Origin: DYEP01 sp040755615
Lineage (GTDB): Bacteria > Bacillota > Sulfobacillia > DUSP01 > DYEP01
DNA length: 49,254 nt
Assembly: GCA_040755615.1 (NCBI GenBank)
Contig: JBFMAL010000021.1
Location: forward strand, 1-49,254
Direction of reading: 5' to 3'
In this document: positions 33,535 to 41,481 of the stretch, one piece after another
How positions within the stretch are numbered: position 1 is the first letter of the stretch
How the letters are laid out: every line of letters begins with the position of its first letter
Program-made: the position numbers and the translations under genes
Notes under the pieces: generated by a model
The model's input: only the letters and a program-made list of their open reading frames with translations
Told to the model about the DNA's origin: nothing
Databases searched by the model: none

Positions 33535-34335
33535 ATGAAGGCAAATTCCATCCATATCCACGGTATGAGGCCACCGCTGAAATGGGCTGGGGGGAAACGG
33601 TGGTTGGTCCCCCACTTAAAGCCTCTTTGGGAGTCTTATTCAAGCCGGAGACTAGTTGAGCCATTAAGTGGTGGCCTGTCGGTCACTTTGGGTCTAATGC
33701 CAGAAAGAGCACTATTAAACGATATCAATGTTCACTTAGTTAACTTTTTCCGGTGGGTGCAGCAGGGCCTAGTCATTGCAATACCCATGGAGAATGACAA
33801 GACCCTCTATTATGCTCATCGCGAACGTTTTAATAAGCTTATTAAGGAAGGAAAGGAGAAGACCCAGGAAGCGGCTGAACTGTTCTATTACCTGAACCGA
33901 ACCGGCTATAACGGACTGTGCCGCTTCAACCGAAACGGGGAGTTTAACGTTCCATTTGGCAGATACCATGCTATAAACTACGTGCGAGACTTCCGACCCT
34001 ATCGGGAGATATTCAGCCAGTGGGAGTTCACCTGCACTGACTTTGAGAGACTCGCTCTGAACAAGAACGACTTTATATACGCCGATCCTCCGTACGACGT
34101 CGAGTTTACCCAGTATTCAAAGGATGGGTTTGGCTGGGATGACCAGGTCCGTTTAGTCACTTGGCTGGCCCGGCATCCCGGGCCTGTAGTCTTGTCCAAC
34201 CAGGCAACGGACCGTGTTGTAGAATTGTATCGGAACCACGGGTTTGAGATATTGTTCCTGGATGCACCCCGCATGATCAGCTGTACCGGTGATAGGACTC
34301 CGACAAGGGAAGTATTAGCCTTGAAAGGACTGTAG
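33535..34335 (+). CDS. dam: DNA adenine methylase, D12 class (Dam-like)
   Basis: An N6-adenine DNA methyltransferase of 266 residues. The SAM-binding motif is PPLKWAGGKRWLVPHL (13-28), LVEPLSGGLSVTLGL follows, the catalytic motif is DFIYADPPYDVEFTQYS, and GYNGLCRFNRNGEFNVPFG is the usual substrate loop. The target is probably GATC, as in Dam, though the residues that fix it cannot be read by eye. No restriction enzyme is nearby, so it is an orphan. Base composition is visibly richer in A and T than its neighbours, and the gene is bracketed by the queH-end repeats. Acquisition by horizontal transfer is likely. Confidence 0.93.
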   Translation: MKANSIHIHGMRPPLKWAGGKRWLVPHLKPLWESYSSRRLVEPLSGGLSVTLGLMPERALLNDINVHLVNFFRWVQQGLVIAIPMENDKTLYYAHRERFNKLIKEGKEKTQEAAELFYYLNRTGYNGLCRFNRNGEFNVPFGRYHAINYVRDFRPYREIFSQWEFTCTDFERLALNKNDFIYADPPYDVEFTQYSKDGFGWDDQVRLVTWLARHPGPVVLSNQATDRVVELYRNHGFEILFLDAPRMISCTGDRTPTREVLALKGL

Positions 34336-34440
34336 CAGCATCGTTACTCGTCATACAGGACAGGTTGGATAATAGAACAGATGAATCGGCCTTTCTTAGC
34401 CCACGGCAGGTAACCCAAGTCAGTATCTGGAGCGTCACGT

Positions 34441-34503
34441 GAAGGAAGCCGGGCTCTACCTGCAAAAAGCGCTATGGCTGTGCATACTCTGAGTTTGAGC
34501 GAG
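34441..34503 (+). repeat. Direct repeat copy B: decayed second copy of the queH 3' end
   Basis: After 24 identical bases (34441-34464) this copy diverges from copy A and carries a one-base insertion that would shift the frame; read in the adjusted frame it still spells YGCAYSEFER, close to YCGCIYSEFER of QueH. It is therefore a relic of a second queH end just upstream of the DUF2905 gene. Confidence 0.82.
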
Positions 34504-34518
34504 GAGAAGGTGAGAAGC

Positions 34519-34734
34519 ATGGAACAGATAGGCAGGACGTTTGTGCTGTTTGGTGCCATTATCCTGGTGTTCGGGGTTATTCTCATGTTTGCCGGGAAGA
34601 TACCCGGTATTGGCAGGCTGCCAGGGGATATCCTGATAAGGCGCGGCAACTTCACTTTTTACTTCCCCCTGGCCACATCCATCCTCGTGAGCCTGATCCT
34701 TACGTTGCTCTTTTCCATCTTCGCCAGGAGATGA
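34519..34734 (+). CDS. DUF2905 family small membrane protein
   Basis: A 71-residue protein with two hydrophobic helices (about 7-25 and 45-67) around the conserved GKIPGIGRLPGDILIRRGNFTFYFP segment, the family hallmark. Function unknown. ATG 34519 is chosen because GGAGAAGG lies eight bases before it; an in-frame ATG at 34474 would add residues translated from the queH-end relic. The gene is a regular member of the ruv-que neighbourhood in Bacillota. Confidence 0.88.
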   Translation: MEQIGRTFVLFGAIILVFGVILMFAGKIPGIGRLPGDILIRRGNFTFYFPLATSILVSLILTLLFSIFARR

Positions 34735-34741
34735 CTCCCGT

Positions 34742-34771
34742 ACCCCCTCAAAAACTTAATCAGGTTGCGAA
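34742..34771 (+). promoter_or_regulatory. Candidate SigI-dependent promoter of the sigI operon
   Basis: ACCCCCTCAAAA (34742-34753) and CGAA (34768-34771) lie 14 bases apart, 21 bases before the sigI start. This matches the form I recall for sigma-I promoters in Bacillus and Clostridium thermocellum (a run of C followed by A-rich -35, and a CGAA/CGTA -10), which are typically autoregulatory. The identification rests on recall of the consensus. Confidence 0.6.
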
Positions 34772-34792
34772 CTTAGTGAAGAAGGTTGTGAG

Positions 34793-35518
34793 GTGGCATT
34801 GGTGTCTTTGGGTTCACCCGAACTGATGCGACGCGCGCGCGGCGGGGATCCGGAAGCCTGGGACGACCTGCTCCGTATGTACCGGAACTTTATCACAAGA
34901 GTAGCTTCAAGGTGGTGCGGGCGGTACCTGAGGTGGGGGCGGGACGACGAGATCCAGGTGGCGACGGAGGCGTTTATGGAGGCGGTGAGCAGTTACAGCG
35001 GGACCTCAAGTTTCGAGGCGTTCTGTGCGTTGCTCATCAGGCGCAGGCTCGTCGACTACTACAGGAAGACAGAAAAGACGAGAGAGACTCCAATGACGGA
35101 GCTGGCATGGGAGAACACCGAAGGCGCTACATTTGACCCGGTGCTGGAACAGGTTTCCGCGAGCGAATACCACAAGGCGCTTGAAAGGGAGGAGCGACTG
35201 TGGGAAATTCAATCGTTCTCACAGGAATTGGCGAAGTACGGGCTCAGTTTTTCCGAGCTCGTGCGTGTATCTCCAAAGCACAGGGATACGCGGGAACAAC
35301 TGGTGTCCATGGCCCGCATACTCGCCGCTGACGGGGAGATGCTCAAGTTTATAAAGGACAAACGCCAGCTGCCGGTGGCGACGCTTGTCAGCCGGCTCGG
35401 CTGCAACAGAAAGACCGTTGAACGCCACAGGAAATACCTGATATCGCTAGTAATTGTTCTGTCAGGCGATTTCCCTTACTTGAAGGAGTATATACCCGGA
35501 GAGGGAGACGGCTCATGA
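34793..35518 (+). CDS. sigI: RNA polymerase sigma factor SigI
   Basis: An alternative sigma-70 factor of 241 residues. The N-terminal region 2 (LLRMYRNFITRVASRWCGRYLRWGRDDEIQ...) is followed by RRLVDYYRK and the family-specific C-terminus with VRVSPKHRDTREQ, LPVATLVSRLGCNRKTVERHRKYLISLVIVLSGDFPYLKEYI. SigI factors respond to heat or, in cellulolytic clostridia, extracellular polysaccharides, and each is paired with an RsgI anti-sigma factor. The start is GTG 34793. Its stop overlaps the rsgI ATG (ATGA). Confidence 0.92.
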   Translation: MALVSLGSPELMRRARGGDPEAWDDLLRMYRNFITRVASRWCGRYLRWGRDDEIQVATEAFMEAVSSYSGTSSFEAFCALLIRRRLVDYYRKTEKTRETPMTELAWENTEGATFDPVLEQVSASEYHKALEREERLWEIQSFSQELAKYGLSFSELVRVSPKHRDTREQLVSMARILAADGEMLKFIKDKRQLPVATLVSRLGCNRKTVERHRKYLISLVIVLSGDFPYLKEYIPGEGDGS

Positions 35519-36513
35519 GGTCTGGAATAGTACTCGAGGAGAAAGGGCAGTTTTGCATAGTGCTTACCAGGGAAGGGGAATACCTCCGCATCAGGCGCCC
35601 GCGCGGGGCGAAGCCGGGGGACGAGATATGTGTGCCTGCGGAGCGTCGGAAGTGGGGATTCGCCGCAATGGTGGCGGTGGCCGCCATGATCCTTTTCTTG
35701 TTCATGCCTCTTCCTCCTGGCGAGATCAGCGCCTACGTGAGCATTGACGTGAACCCTTCCATCGAGGCGGGGATAGATGCAAGGGACAGAGTGGTAGAGG
35801 TTACCAGCTTCAATGAGGACGGCAGGCGGGTGCTTGAGGCGGTGGGGCACGTGCGGGGCCTACCCGCGGAGGACCTGATCAGGCGCGTGGCCAGGGCGGT
35901 TTTGGAGCTCGGGTATATGGAGGGGAAGCCCGGCTACGTGTTGATAGGCTATGCGCCGGCTCGGGAGGATTCCGGGGCCCAATCGGATGCAATGGTCTCT
36001 GCTAAAGTGGAAAGGCTCGCCACAGTGTGGGCGGAGGAAACTCCCGGAAACGTCACGCAGGTAATCACTCCGGTATTGCTCACTGCTGAAGCGCATAAAG
36101 AAGCGAGGAACATGGGACTCTCCATAGGGAAGTATGCGGTAATGCTGGCGCGCTCTGGCGAGGGACAGCCGTTTGAGGCATTGTCTGAAGAAGGTATTCC
36201 AAAGGCTGTCATAGAACGCATACTGGAAAAGGTAAGCAAGAAGGAAGAACTAGAACGCATCCGTACGGAGAAGAAGGAACAGGGCGGGCCCCCGGTTGAG
36301 CCACCCGGCCCATCCGGAAGCTCGGGAAACCAGGGGGCCGGGCAAAAGGATAGGGAGCCCCAGGTACCCGCCGGCGGCGAACCACCCGGGCGGTCAAAAG
36401 CTCCGGCCCCGGCCGCGCGGCCACGTTCCACAGGTGGGGAGAAGCCAGGTGATGTCGATCCCGGACGGGCAGGAGGTGTCAATCGAAGCGGACATGAGAG
36501 TGGATCTGTTTGA
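35515..36513 (+). CDS. rsgI: Membrane anti-sigma factor, RsgI family
   Basis: A single-pass membrane protein of 332 residues that holds SigI inactive. The cytoplasmic RsgI N domain (MRSGIVLEEKGQFCIVLTREGEYLRIRR) is about 50 residues; a membrane helix follows (about 48-66). The outer part contains the conserved AYVSIDVNPSIEAGID segment and an alpha/beta domain, then a Lys/Glu helix (about 230-260) and a long Pro/Gly/Ser/Ala-rich tail. No carbohydrate-binding or protease domain is attached, so the stimulus is not revealed. The 3' end overlaps queA by about 20 bases. Confidence 0.88.
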   Translation: MRSGIVLEEKGQFCIVLTREGEYLRIRRPRGAKPGDEICVPAERRKWGFAAMVAVAAMILFLFMPLPPGEISAYVSIDVNPSIEAGIDARDRVVEVTSFNEDGRRVLEAVGHVRGLPAEDLIRRVARAVLELGYMEGKPGYVLIGYAPAREDSGAQSDAMVSAKVERLATVWAEETPGNVTQVITPVLLTAEAHKEARNMGLSIGKYAVMLARSGEGQPFEALSEEGIPKAVIERILEKVSKKEELERIRTEKKEQGGPPVEPPGPSGSSGNQGAGQKDREPQVPAGGEPPGRSKAPAPAARPRSTGGEKPGDVDPGRAGGVNRSGHESGSV

Positions 36514-37495
36514 TTACGAGTTGCCGGAAGAACTGATCGCACAGGAGCCGGTGGTGCCGAGAGACGCGTCACGGCTGATGATAGTTCACCGGAGCACGTC
36601 CAGTATTGAGCATAGTGAGTTCCTGTGCCTCCCTTCGTACCTTTCACCCGGTGACTGCATAGTGTTTAACGATACGCGCGTCATAAGGGGACGGCTGTAC
36701 GGCAGAAGGGCCGACACGGGCGGGAAAGTCGAAGTGTTGCTTCTTGAGAAGACCGGGCCCAATCTTTGGAAAGCACTGGTTAAACCCGGGAGGCGGTTTA
36801 GCCCCGGTGCTGTCATCTCGTTTTCCGAGGGCGCACTCCGGGCGCGCGTTATTGAGAAGGCAGAGGAAGGCACCCGTATCCTGCTTTTTACAGATGGGAA
36901 AGATCCGGAGGAATACGGCGCGGTGCCGCTTCCGCCATACATACATACCGAACTTTCCGAGCCGGAGAGATACCAGACGATATATGCCAGGGAAAAGGGT
37001 TCTGCGGCCGCGCCTACCGCGGGTCTACACTTTACCGAAAGAGTGTTCGAAAAGCTGGATCAGCGCGGGGTGAAGCGCGCGTTTGTCACACTCCACATCG
37101 GGCTTGACACTTTCAAGCCCGTCAAAGTCGATGAAGTGGAAGACCACCGGATGCACTCCGAGCGTTACTGGGTGTCAGAGGCTGCAGCGGAGACAATTAA
37201 CCGGGCGCACCGGGTGGTGGCGGTTGGCAGCACTTCGGTCCGGGTACTCGAGACCGTTTCGGACGCGGGCGGCACGGTGAAAGCGGGCTCCGGCAGCACT
37301 ATGCTCTTCATCTACCCTGGCTACCAGTTTAAAAGGGTGGATGCGCTGCTTACCAACTTTCATCTTCCGAGATCCACGCTCCTTATGATGGTATCCGCGT
37401 TTGCCGGGCACGATCTCATCATGGAGGCATACAGACAAGCGGTTAAGGAAAGGTACAGGTTCTTCAGTTTCGGCGACGCCATGCTGATACTCTGA
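36494..37495 (+). CDS. queA: S-adenosylmethionine:tRNA ribosyltransferase-isomerase
   Basis: Transfers the ribosyl part of S-adenosylmethionine to the 7-aminomethyl-7-deazaguanine base of tRNA, giving epoxyqueuosine. About 333 residues from ATG 36494: RVDLFDYELPEELIAQEPV at the N-terminus, DCIVFNDTRVIRGRLYG, EKGSAAAPTAGLHFTERVFEKL and LLTNFHLPRSTLLMMVSAF. AGGAGG (36471-36476) lies 17 bases before this ATG, a little far; ATG 36452 and GTG 36476 are in-frame alternatives. The gene overlaps rsgI and precedes tgt. Confidence 0.95.
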   Translation: MRVDLFDYELPEELIAQEPVVPRDASRLMIVHRSTSSIEHSEFLCLPSYLSPGDCIVFNDTRVIRGRLYGRRADTGGKVEVLLLEKTGPNLWKALVKPGRRFSPGAVISFSEGALRARVIEKAEEGTRILLFTDGKDPEEYGAVPLPPYIHTELSEPERYQTIYAREKGSAAAPTAGLHFTERVFEKLDQRGVKRAFVTLHIGLDTFKPVKVDEVEDHRMHSERYWVSEAAAETINRAHRVVAVGSTSVRVLETVSDAGGTVKAGSGSTMLFIYPGYQFKRVDALLTNFHLPRSTLLMMVSAFAGHDLIMEAYRQAVKERYRFFSFGDAMLIL

Positions 37496-37560
37496 CCGGA
37501 CTTCACTTGCCCGCGGTACGCTCTAATCGTGACAGGACGTTGCATTGTTGGAGGTATGCC

Positions 37561-38658
37561 ATGTTCAGGGTACATTGCACGGATGGCGACGCGAGGCGGG
37601 GAGAGCTCGTTACCCCCAGCGGAACGATCAAGACCCCCGTGTTCATGCCGGTGGGCACGCTGGGGCCGGTGAAGGGCGTGACTCCTGACGAGCTCAGGCA
37701 GGTCGGTGTCCAGATCATACTGGGCAACACTTATCACCTTTACCTAAGGCCTGGTCCCGACGTCGTCGAGCGCGCGGGCGGACTCGCGCAGTTCACCGGG
37801 TGGAAGGGGCCCACGCTTACCGATAGCGGGGGGTTTCAGGTGTTCAGCCTCGCGCCCCTTCGGAGGATCACAGAAGCGGGCGTGGAATTCAGGTCGCACA
37901 TCGACGGGTCTACGCATTTTTTCACCCCAGAGAAAGTTGTGGAGGTGCAGTCAAGGCTAGACTCGGATATCTGGATGCCTCTTGATGTATGCACCCCGTA
38001 TCCGTGTGATAGAGCTTACGCAAAAGACGCGCTTGTGCTCACTGAGCGATGGGCCCAGCGTTCAAAAGCGATCAGGCCCAACAGGCTGTTTGGGATCGTT
38101 CAGGGTTCGGTGTACGAGGAATTGAGGCGGGACGCAGCGAAGCGCCTGGTAGACATGGATTTCCACGGTTATTCCATAGGAGGGCTTTCAGTGGGAGAAC
38201 CAAAGCACCTTATGTATCGCATCACCGAGGTGGTCGCAGCCGAGCTGCCTCCCGACAAACCGAGGTACCTGATGGGGGTGGGCGCTCCGGAGGACCTGGT
38301 GGAGTGCGTGGCGCGCGGTGTGGATATGTACGATAGCGTGCTGCCGACCAGGAACGCAAGACACGGAACGGTGTTCACGTTCGAAGGAAGGCTCACTGTG
38401 CGGAACGCCGAGTTTGCGGATGATCACAGTCCCATCGAGGAATCCTGTGACTGTTACACCTGTACCCACTTTTCCAGGTCGTACCTCAGGCACCTTGTGA
38501 AAGTCGGAGAGATCCTATCGATGAGACTTTTGACCATCCACAACCTGAGATTTATGACCCGTCTTATGGAGCAAATGGCGAAGGCCATAGAAGAAAAGAA
38601 GTTTTTCGCTTACAGAAAAGAGTTTTTGGATAAATTCTTAAACAGCGGGCAGAGGTAA
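37561..38658 (+). CDS. tgt: Queuine tRNA-ribosyltransferase (Tgt)
   Basis: Exchanges guanine 34 for preQ1 in tRNAs with GUN anticodons. The 365 residues carry TDSGGFQVFSLAPLRR, the FGIVQGSVYEELRRD and GYSIGGLSVGEP segments around the substrate pocket, DSVLPTRNARHGTVF, and the zinc motif CDCYTCTHFSRSYLRHL. GGAGG (37550-37554) lies six bases before ATG 37561, which gives the family's FRVHCTDGDARRGEL beginning. With queA and queH it completes the late queuosine steps visible here. Confidence 0.97.
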   Translation: MFRVHCTDGDARRGELVTPSGTIKTPVFMPVGTLGPVKGVTPDELRQVGVQIILGNTYHLYLRPGPDVVERAGGLAQFTGWKGPTLTDSGGFQVFSLAPLRRITEAGVEFRSHIDGSTHFFTPEKVVEVQSRLDSDIWMPLDVCTPYPCDRAYAKDALVLTERWAQRSKAIRPNRLFGIVQGSVYEELRRDAAKRLVDMDFHGYSIGGLSVGEPKHLMYRITEVVAAELPPDKPRYLMGVGAPEDLVECVARGVDMYDSVLPTRNARHGTVFTFEGRLTVRNAEFADDHSPIEESCDCYTCTHFSRSYLRHLVKVGEILSMRLLTIHNLRFMTRLMEQMAKAIEEKKFFAYRKEFLDKFLNSGQR

Positions 38659-38728
38659 AGGTATTTGTAAAGCCACCGTCGAAGATGTGAAAGAAGGCTT
38701 ATAGGGTAAGAAAGGAGAGAGATCCAAA

Positions 38729-38995
38729 TTGCAAAACTTACAGGCATTCCTTCCCTTCATCCTGTTGTTTGCATTTATGTGGTTTCTGATTATCCGTCCG
38801 CAGCAGCAACAGCAGAAAAAGAGGCAGAAGATGCTGTCTGAGTTGAAGAAAGGCGAAAAGGTGGTCACCGTTGGCGGTATCCATGGCACCATTACCGAGA
38901 TCAAGGGCGACGTACTGACTCTACGGATCGCCGACAAGGTTGAGGTTAACATAAATAGAACAGGCGTGGGATACGTTTTGGGCAAGAGCGAGTGA
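38729..38995 (+). CDS. yajC: Preprotein translocase subunit YajC
   Basis: A small membrane protein of 88 residues linked to SecDF. One N-terminal hydrophobic helix (about 7-24, FLPFILLFAFMWFLIIRPQQ) is followed by the YajC domain with KKRQKMLSELKKGEKVVTVGGIHGTITEI. The start is TTG 38729 after AAGGAGAGAG. It follows tgt as in most bacteria, but secDF is not downstream here. Confidence 0.95.
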   Translation: MQNLQAFLPFILLFAFMWFLIIRPQQQQQKKRQKMLSELKKGEKVVTVGGIHGTITEIKGDVLTLRIADKVEVNINRTGVGYVLGKSE

Positions 38996-39044
38996 TACTG
39001 ACTGCTTACATAGTTTTTCCTTCCGCGATCCAGTAATTCCATAG

Positions 39045-39074
39045 ATGACATAAGCAGCCCAGCGGCGTTATAAT
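39045..39074 (+). promoter_or_regulatory. Promoter of the amidase gene
   Basis: ATGACA (39045-39050) and TATAAT (39069-39074) are 18 bases apart, about 30 bases before the amidase ATG. Confidence 0.6.
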
Positions 39075-39103
39075 CAGGTTACACCTGCTCAAGGAGGTAA
39101 CTG

Positions 39104-39997
39104 ATGGTTAGAAGACGACGTTACTGGGCTTTGCTGTTTGTCTCTATCTTGCTGCTTGCCACGTACACTGGGCCAGTACGGGCGCAAGGAGGCCTGCTTC
39201 TTCTCGGCAGCAGTGGCGCGGAAGTGGCCCAGGTGCAGAAGATGCTCGCCGAACGCGGGTACGACCCGGGCCCGGTGGACGGCATATTCGGACCGAGGAC
39301 AAGGCAAGCGGTGATGTCCTTCCAGGAGGCACAGGGTCTCGCCCGCGACGGGATCGTCGGCCCCCTGACACTTGCTGCGCTGAAGTCAGCCAGTGCGCAA
39401 CCCGGCAGGTCCGAGCGGACTGTGCTTTCTGGCAGAAAAGTGGTGGTAGATCCGGGCCATGGCGGGCCTAACCCCGGTGCCGTAGGTGCATCCGGCACAC
39501 GGGAGGCGGACAATGTGCTGGCGATCGGGCTTAACCTCGCGCAGATGCTGAATGCTGCAGGCGCGGATGTGGTTCTCACGCGCGACGCTAATGTACAACC
39601 CCATGCGCCGCAAAAACCGTCTGCGGGGCAGCTGGAAGCGCGCGTGCTGGTGGCCAACGCATCGGGGGCCGATCTGTTCGTAAGCATTCACAATAACGCC
39701 CACAGGGATAGATCCATATCGGGCATGATGACGTTTTATCTTGAGGGCAATGAGACCGGGAAGGCAATCGCCCGCGTGATGCAGGAGGAACTGGTGAAGG
39801 CCACGGGCATGAAGGACAGGGGCATTCATGGGGCTAGGTTCTACGTGCTGAGAAACACGAAGATGCCAGCGGTGCTTGTGGAAGCCGGCTTCATATCCAA
39901 CGCCGGCGATGAACGGCTGCTGCAGGACCCCGCTTTCCGAAAACGCGTCGCCGAAGGTATCTTCAGAGGTATCGTAAGGTATTTTAACGGCGGCTGA
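39104..39997 (+). CDS. N-acetylmuramoyl-L-alanine amidase with a peptidoglycan-binding domain
   Basis: A secreted cell-wall hydrolase of 297 residues. A signal peptide (1-27, RRRRYWALLFVSILLLATYTG) precedes a PG_binding_1 domain (LGSSGAEVAQVQKMLAERGYDPGPVDGIFGPRTRQAVMSFQ) and the zinc-dependent Amidase_3 domain. The zinc and catalytic residues appear in VVDPGHGG, READN, SIHNNAH and VEAGFISN. Such enzymes cut the bond between N-acetylmuramic acid and L-alanine and often act in sporulation or germination. An AAGGAGG site stands before the ATG and a terminator follows the gene. Confidence 0.94.
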   Translation: MVRRRRYWALLFVSILLLATYTGPVRAQGGLLLLGSSGAEVAQVQKMLAERGYDPGPVDGIFGPRTRQAVMSFQEAQGLARDGIVGPLTLAALKSASAQPGRSERTVLSGRKVVVDPGHGGPNPGAVGASGTREADNVLAIGLNLAQMLNAAGADVVLTRDANVQPHAPQKPSAGQLEARVLVANASGADLFVSIHNNAHRDRSISGMMTFYLEGNETGKAIARVMQEELVKATGMKDRGIHGARFYVLRNTKMPAVLVEAGFISNAGDERLLQDPAFRKRVAEGIFRGIVRYFNGG

Positions 39998-40024
39998 GCA
40001 ACTGTGTCAGATCAGGCAATACAT

Positions 40025-40051
40025 AATCCCCCTATCCCCGGGGGATTTTTT
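40025..40051 (+). terminator. Rho-independent terminator after the amidase
   Basis: AATCCCCC (40025-40032) pairs perfectly with GGGGGATT (40040-40047) around TATCCCC, followed by more T residues. It separates the amidase from the regulator gene downstream. Confidence 0.9.
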
Positions 40052-40198
40052 CGTGCACCAACGTGTAAAGATTCCCGTGCCGGCGGAGCACATAACACGC
40101 TTGCAATCTCGTTCGAGAAAAATTTCACAGAAAATCTCAACGACTGGCAGGAAAAACACTCTGGACGTAGAATATGTCTGAGCGGTGGGCCAATAAGG

Positions 40199-40243
40199 AC
40201 TAATGACTGGATCCATTAGGCCAAATAGCACCAGTCCATTAAT
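40199..40243. promoter_or_regulatory. Candidate operator: inverted repeat before the GntR gene
   Basis: ACTAATGACTGG (40199-40210) and CCAGTCCATTAAT (40231-40243) form an inverted repeat with one extra base, separated by 20 bases and ending four bases before the regulator start. GntR proteins commonly bind such repeats next to their own gene, so autoregulation is plausible. A smaller palindrome, TGGATCCA, lies at its inner edge. Confidence 0.45.
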
Positions 40244-40246
40244 GAG

Positions 40247-41221
40247 GTGCGGGACGTGAAGGAACTGCCTTTGAGAGTCGATAAGGACGGCGAGCTGCCC
40301 ATTTACTTGCAGCTCAAGAAACAGATAGAGCAGCTGATACGCACGGGCTACTGGCGCGAAGGCATGCGCATACCCACTGAGCGGGACTTAGCCAACGCGC
40401 TGGGCATATCCAGGAACACCGTATCCATGGCATACAGGGAGCTGGAATCGCAGGGTCTCGTCACTTCCCGCCAGGGCAGAGGCACTTTCATACTCTCCGG
40501 CATATCCAAAAACGAAGACGGCGCTGAGCGCTTGAGAAGAGCCATCGAGTCTTGTATCGACGAGGCTCTTTTTATTGGGCTCGGTCTTGACGACTTCCTA
40601 GCGATGGTGCACCAGCGGGTGGAAGAAAGAAGAGAGCTCTTCGGGCACGTCAAAGCGGCCTTTGTGGAATGCAACAAAGAGCAACTGGACTACTTTGCAA
40701 AACAGCTCGAGCTCGGGTCGGGCGTAAAAATTGTACCGCTGTTGTTCCCGGAATTGAAGCGGGATGTGGTGAACGCCCGGGCGATCCTTGGGAATATGGA
40801 CGTGATCGTCACGACGTTCTTTCACCTGGACGAGGTGAGAGAAATGGCGTCGGGCACTGGCGTAGATGTTTTGGGGATTGCGCTTGATCCGTTGCTTGAG
40901 ACTATGGTACGTATAGCCCGTATCGGAGACGGGAAACGTGTGGGCCTGGTGTGCTCGTCGAAGGATTTCGCAGAAAGGGTCATGAAGTCGCTCAGCCAGA
41001 GCGGTATCAGTACCGCGTTCGAGTATACCATAACCAAGGACAGGCAGGAACTGGAGGAGTTTGTAAGACCCCTCCAGGTCGTCATCACGAGCCCCGGGCG
41101 CAAGAAGGAAGTGGAGGCGTGCGCTTCACCGGGGGCAGAGATCATTGAGTTCATCTACAGGCCTGACGCGGGCTCCGTAAATCTCTTAAAGACGGCACTC
41201 ATAGGAAGAAGACCCGGGTAA
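40247..41221 (+). CDS. GntR family transcriptional regulator
   Basis: A DNA-binding regulator of 324 residues. The N-terminal winged-helix (YLQLKKQIEQLIRTGYWREGMRIPTERDLANALGISRNTVSMAYRELESQGLV) is the GntR signature. The C-terminal 220 residues do not look like the FadR or UTRA effector domains; they show Rossmann-like segments such as GNMDVIVTTFFHLDEV and RVGLVCSSKDFAERVMKSL, as in periplasmic-binding-like sensor domains. It lies 42 bases upstream of the four-subunit oxidoreductase operon and may control it. The ligand is unknown. Confidence 0.88.
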   Translation: MRDVKELPLRVDKDGELPIYLQLKKQIEQLIRTGYWREGMRIPTERDLANALGISRNTVSMAYRELESQGLVTSRQGRGTFILSGISKNEDGAERLRRAIESCIDEALFIGLGLDDFLAMVHQRVEERRELFGHVKAAFVECNKEQLDYFAKQLELGSGVKIVPLLFPELKRDVVNARAILGNMDVIVTTFFHLDEVREMASGTGVDVLGIALDPLLETMVRIARIGDGKRVGLVCSSKDFAERVMKSLSQSGISTAFEYTITKDRQELEEFVRPLQVVITSPGRKKEVEACASPGAEIIEFIYRPDAGSVNLLKTALIGRRPG

Positions 41222-41262
41222 CGTTGGGCTACAAATTCATGAAGGAGATGGGGGTAGTGGCC

Positions 41263-41481
41263 ATGCCCAAAAAAGGCAAAAAGATCCCGAAGATCAGCGT
41301 AAACAGGGCATGGTGCAAGGCTTGCGGGATCTGCATCGCGTTTTGCCCTAAGAAGGTGCTTGACCCAGATGACGAGCACCGCCCGCTCCCGGCACGGCCG
41401 GAAGATTGTTCTGCGTGCCGGTTATGTGAATTCATGTGTCCTGACTTTGCTATCGAAGTTGACGGGGGTGACGGAGAGTGA
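41263..41481 (+). CDS. korD: 2-oxoacid:ferredoxin oxidoreductase delta subunit, 4Fe-4S ferredoxin type
   Basis: A 72-residue ferredoxin-like subunit with two 4Fe-4S motifs, CKACGICIAFCP and CSACRLCEFMCP, after a Lys-rich start. It passes electrons from the oxidoreductase core to ferredoxin. The start at ATG 41263 has GGGGG at 8 bases; earlier in-frame starts (TTG 41224, ATG 41242) are possible. The stop overlaps the alpha subunit start (GTGA), so the order is delta, alpha, beta, gamma. Confidence 0.9.
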   Translation: MPKKGKKIPKISVNRAWCKACGICIAFCPKKVLDPDDEHRPLPARPEDCSACRLCEFMCPDFAIEVDGGDGE

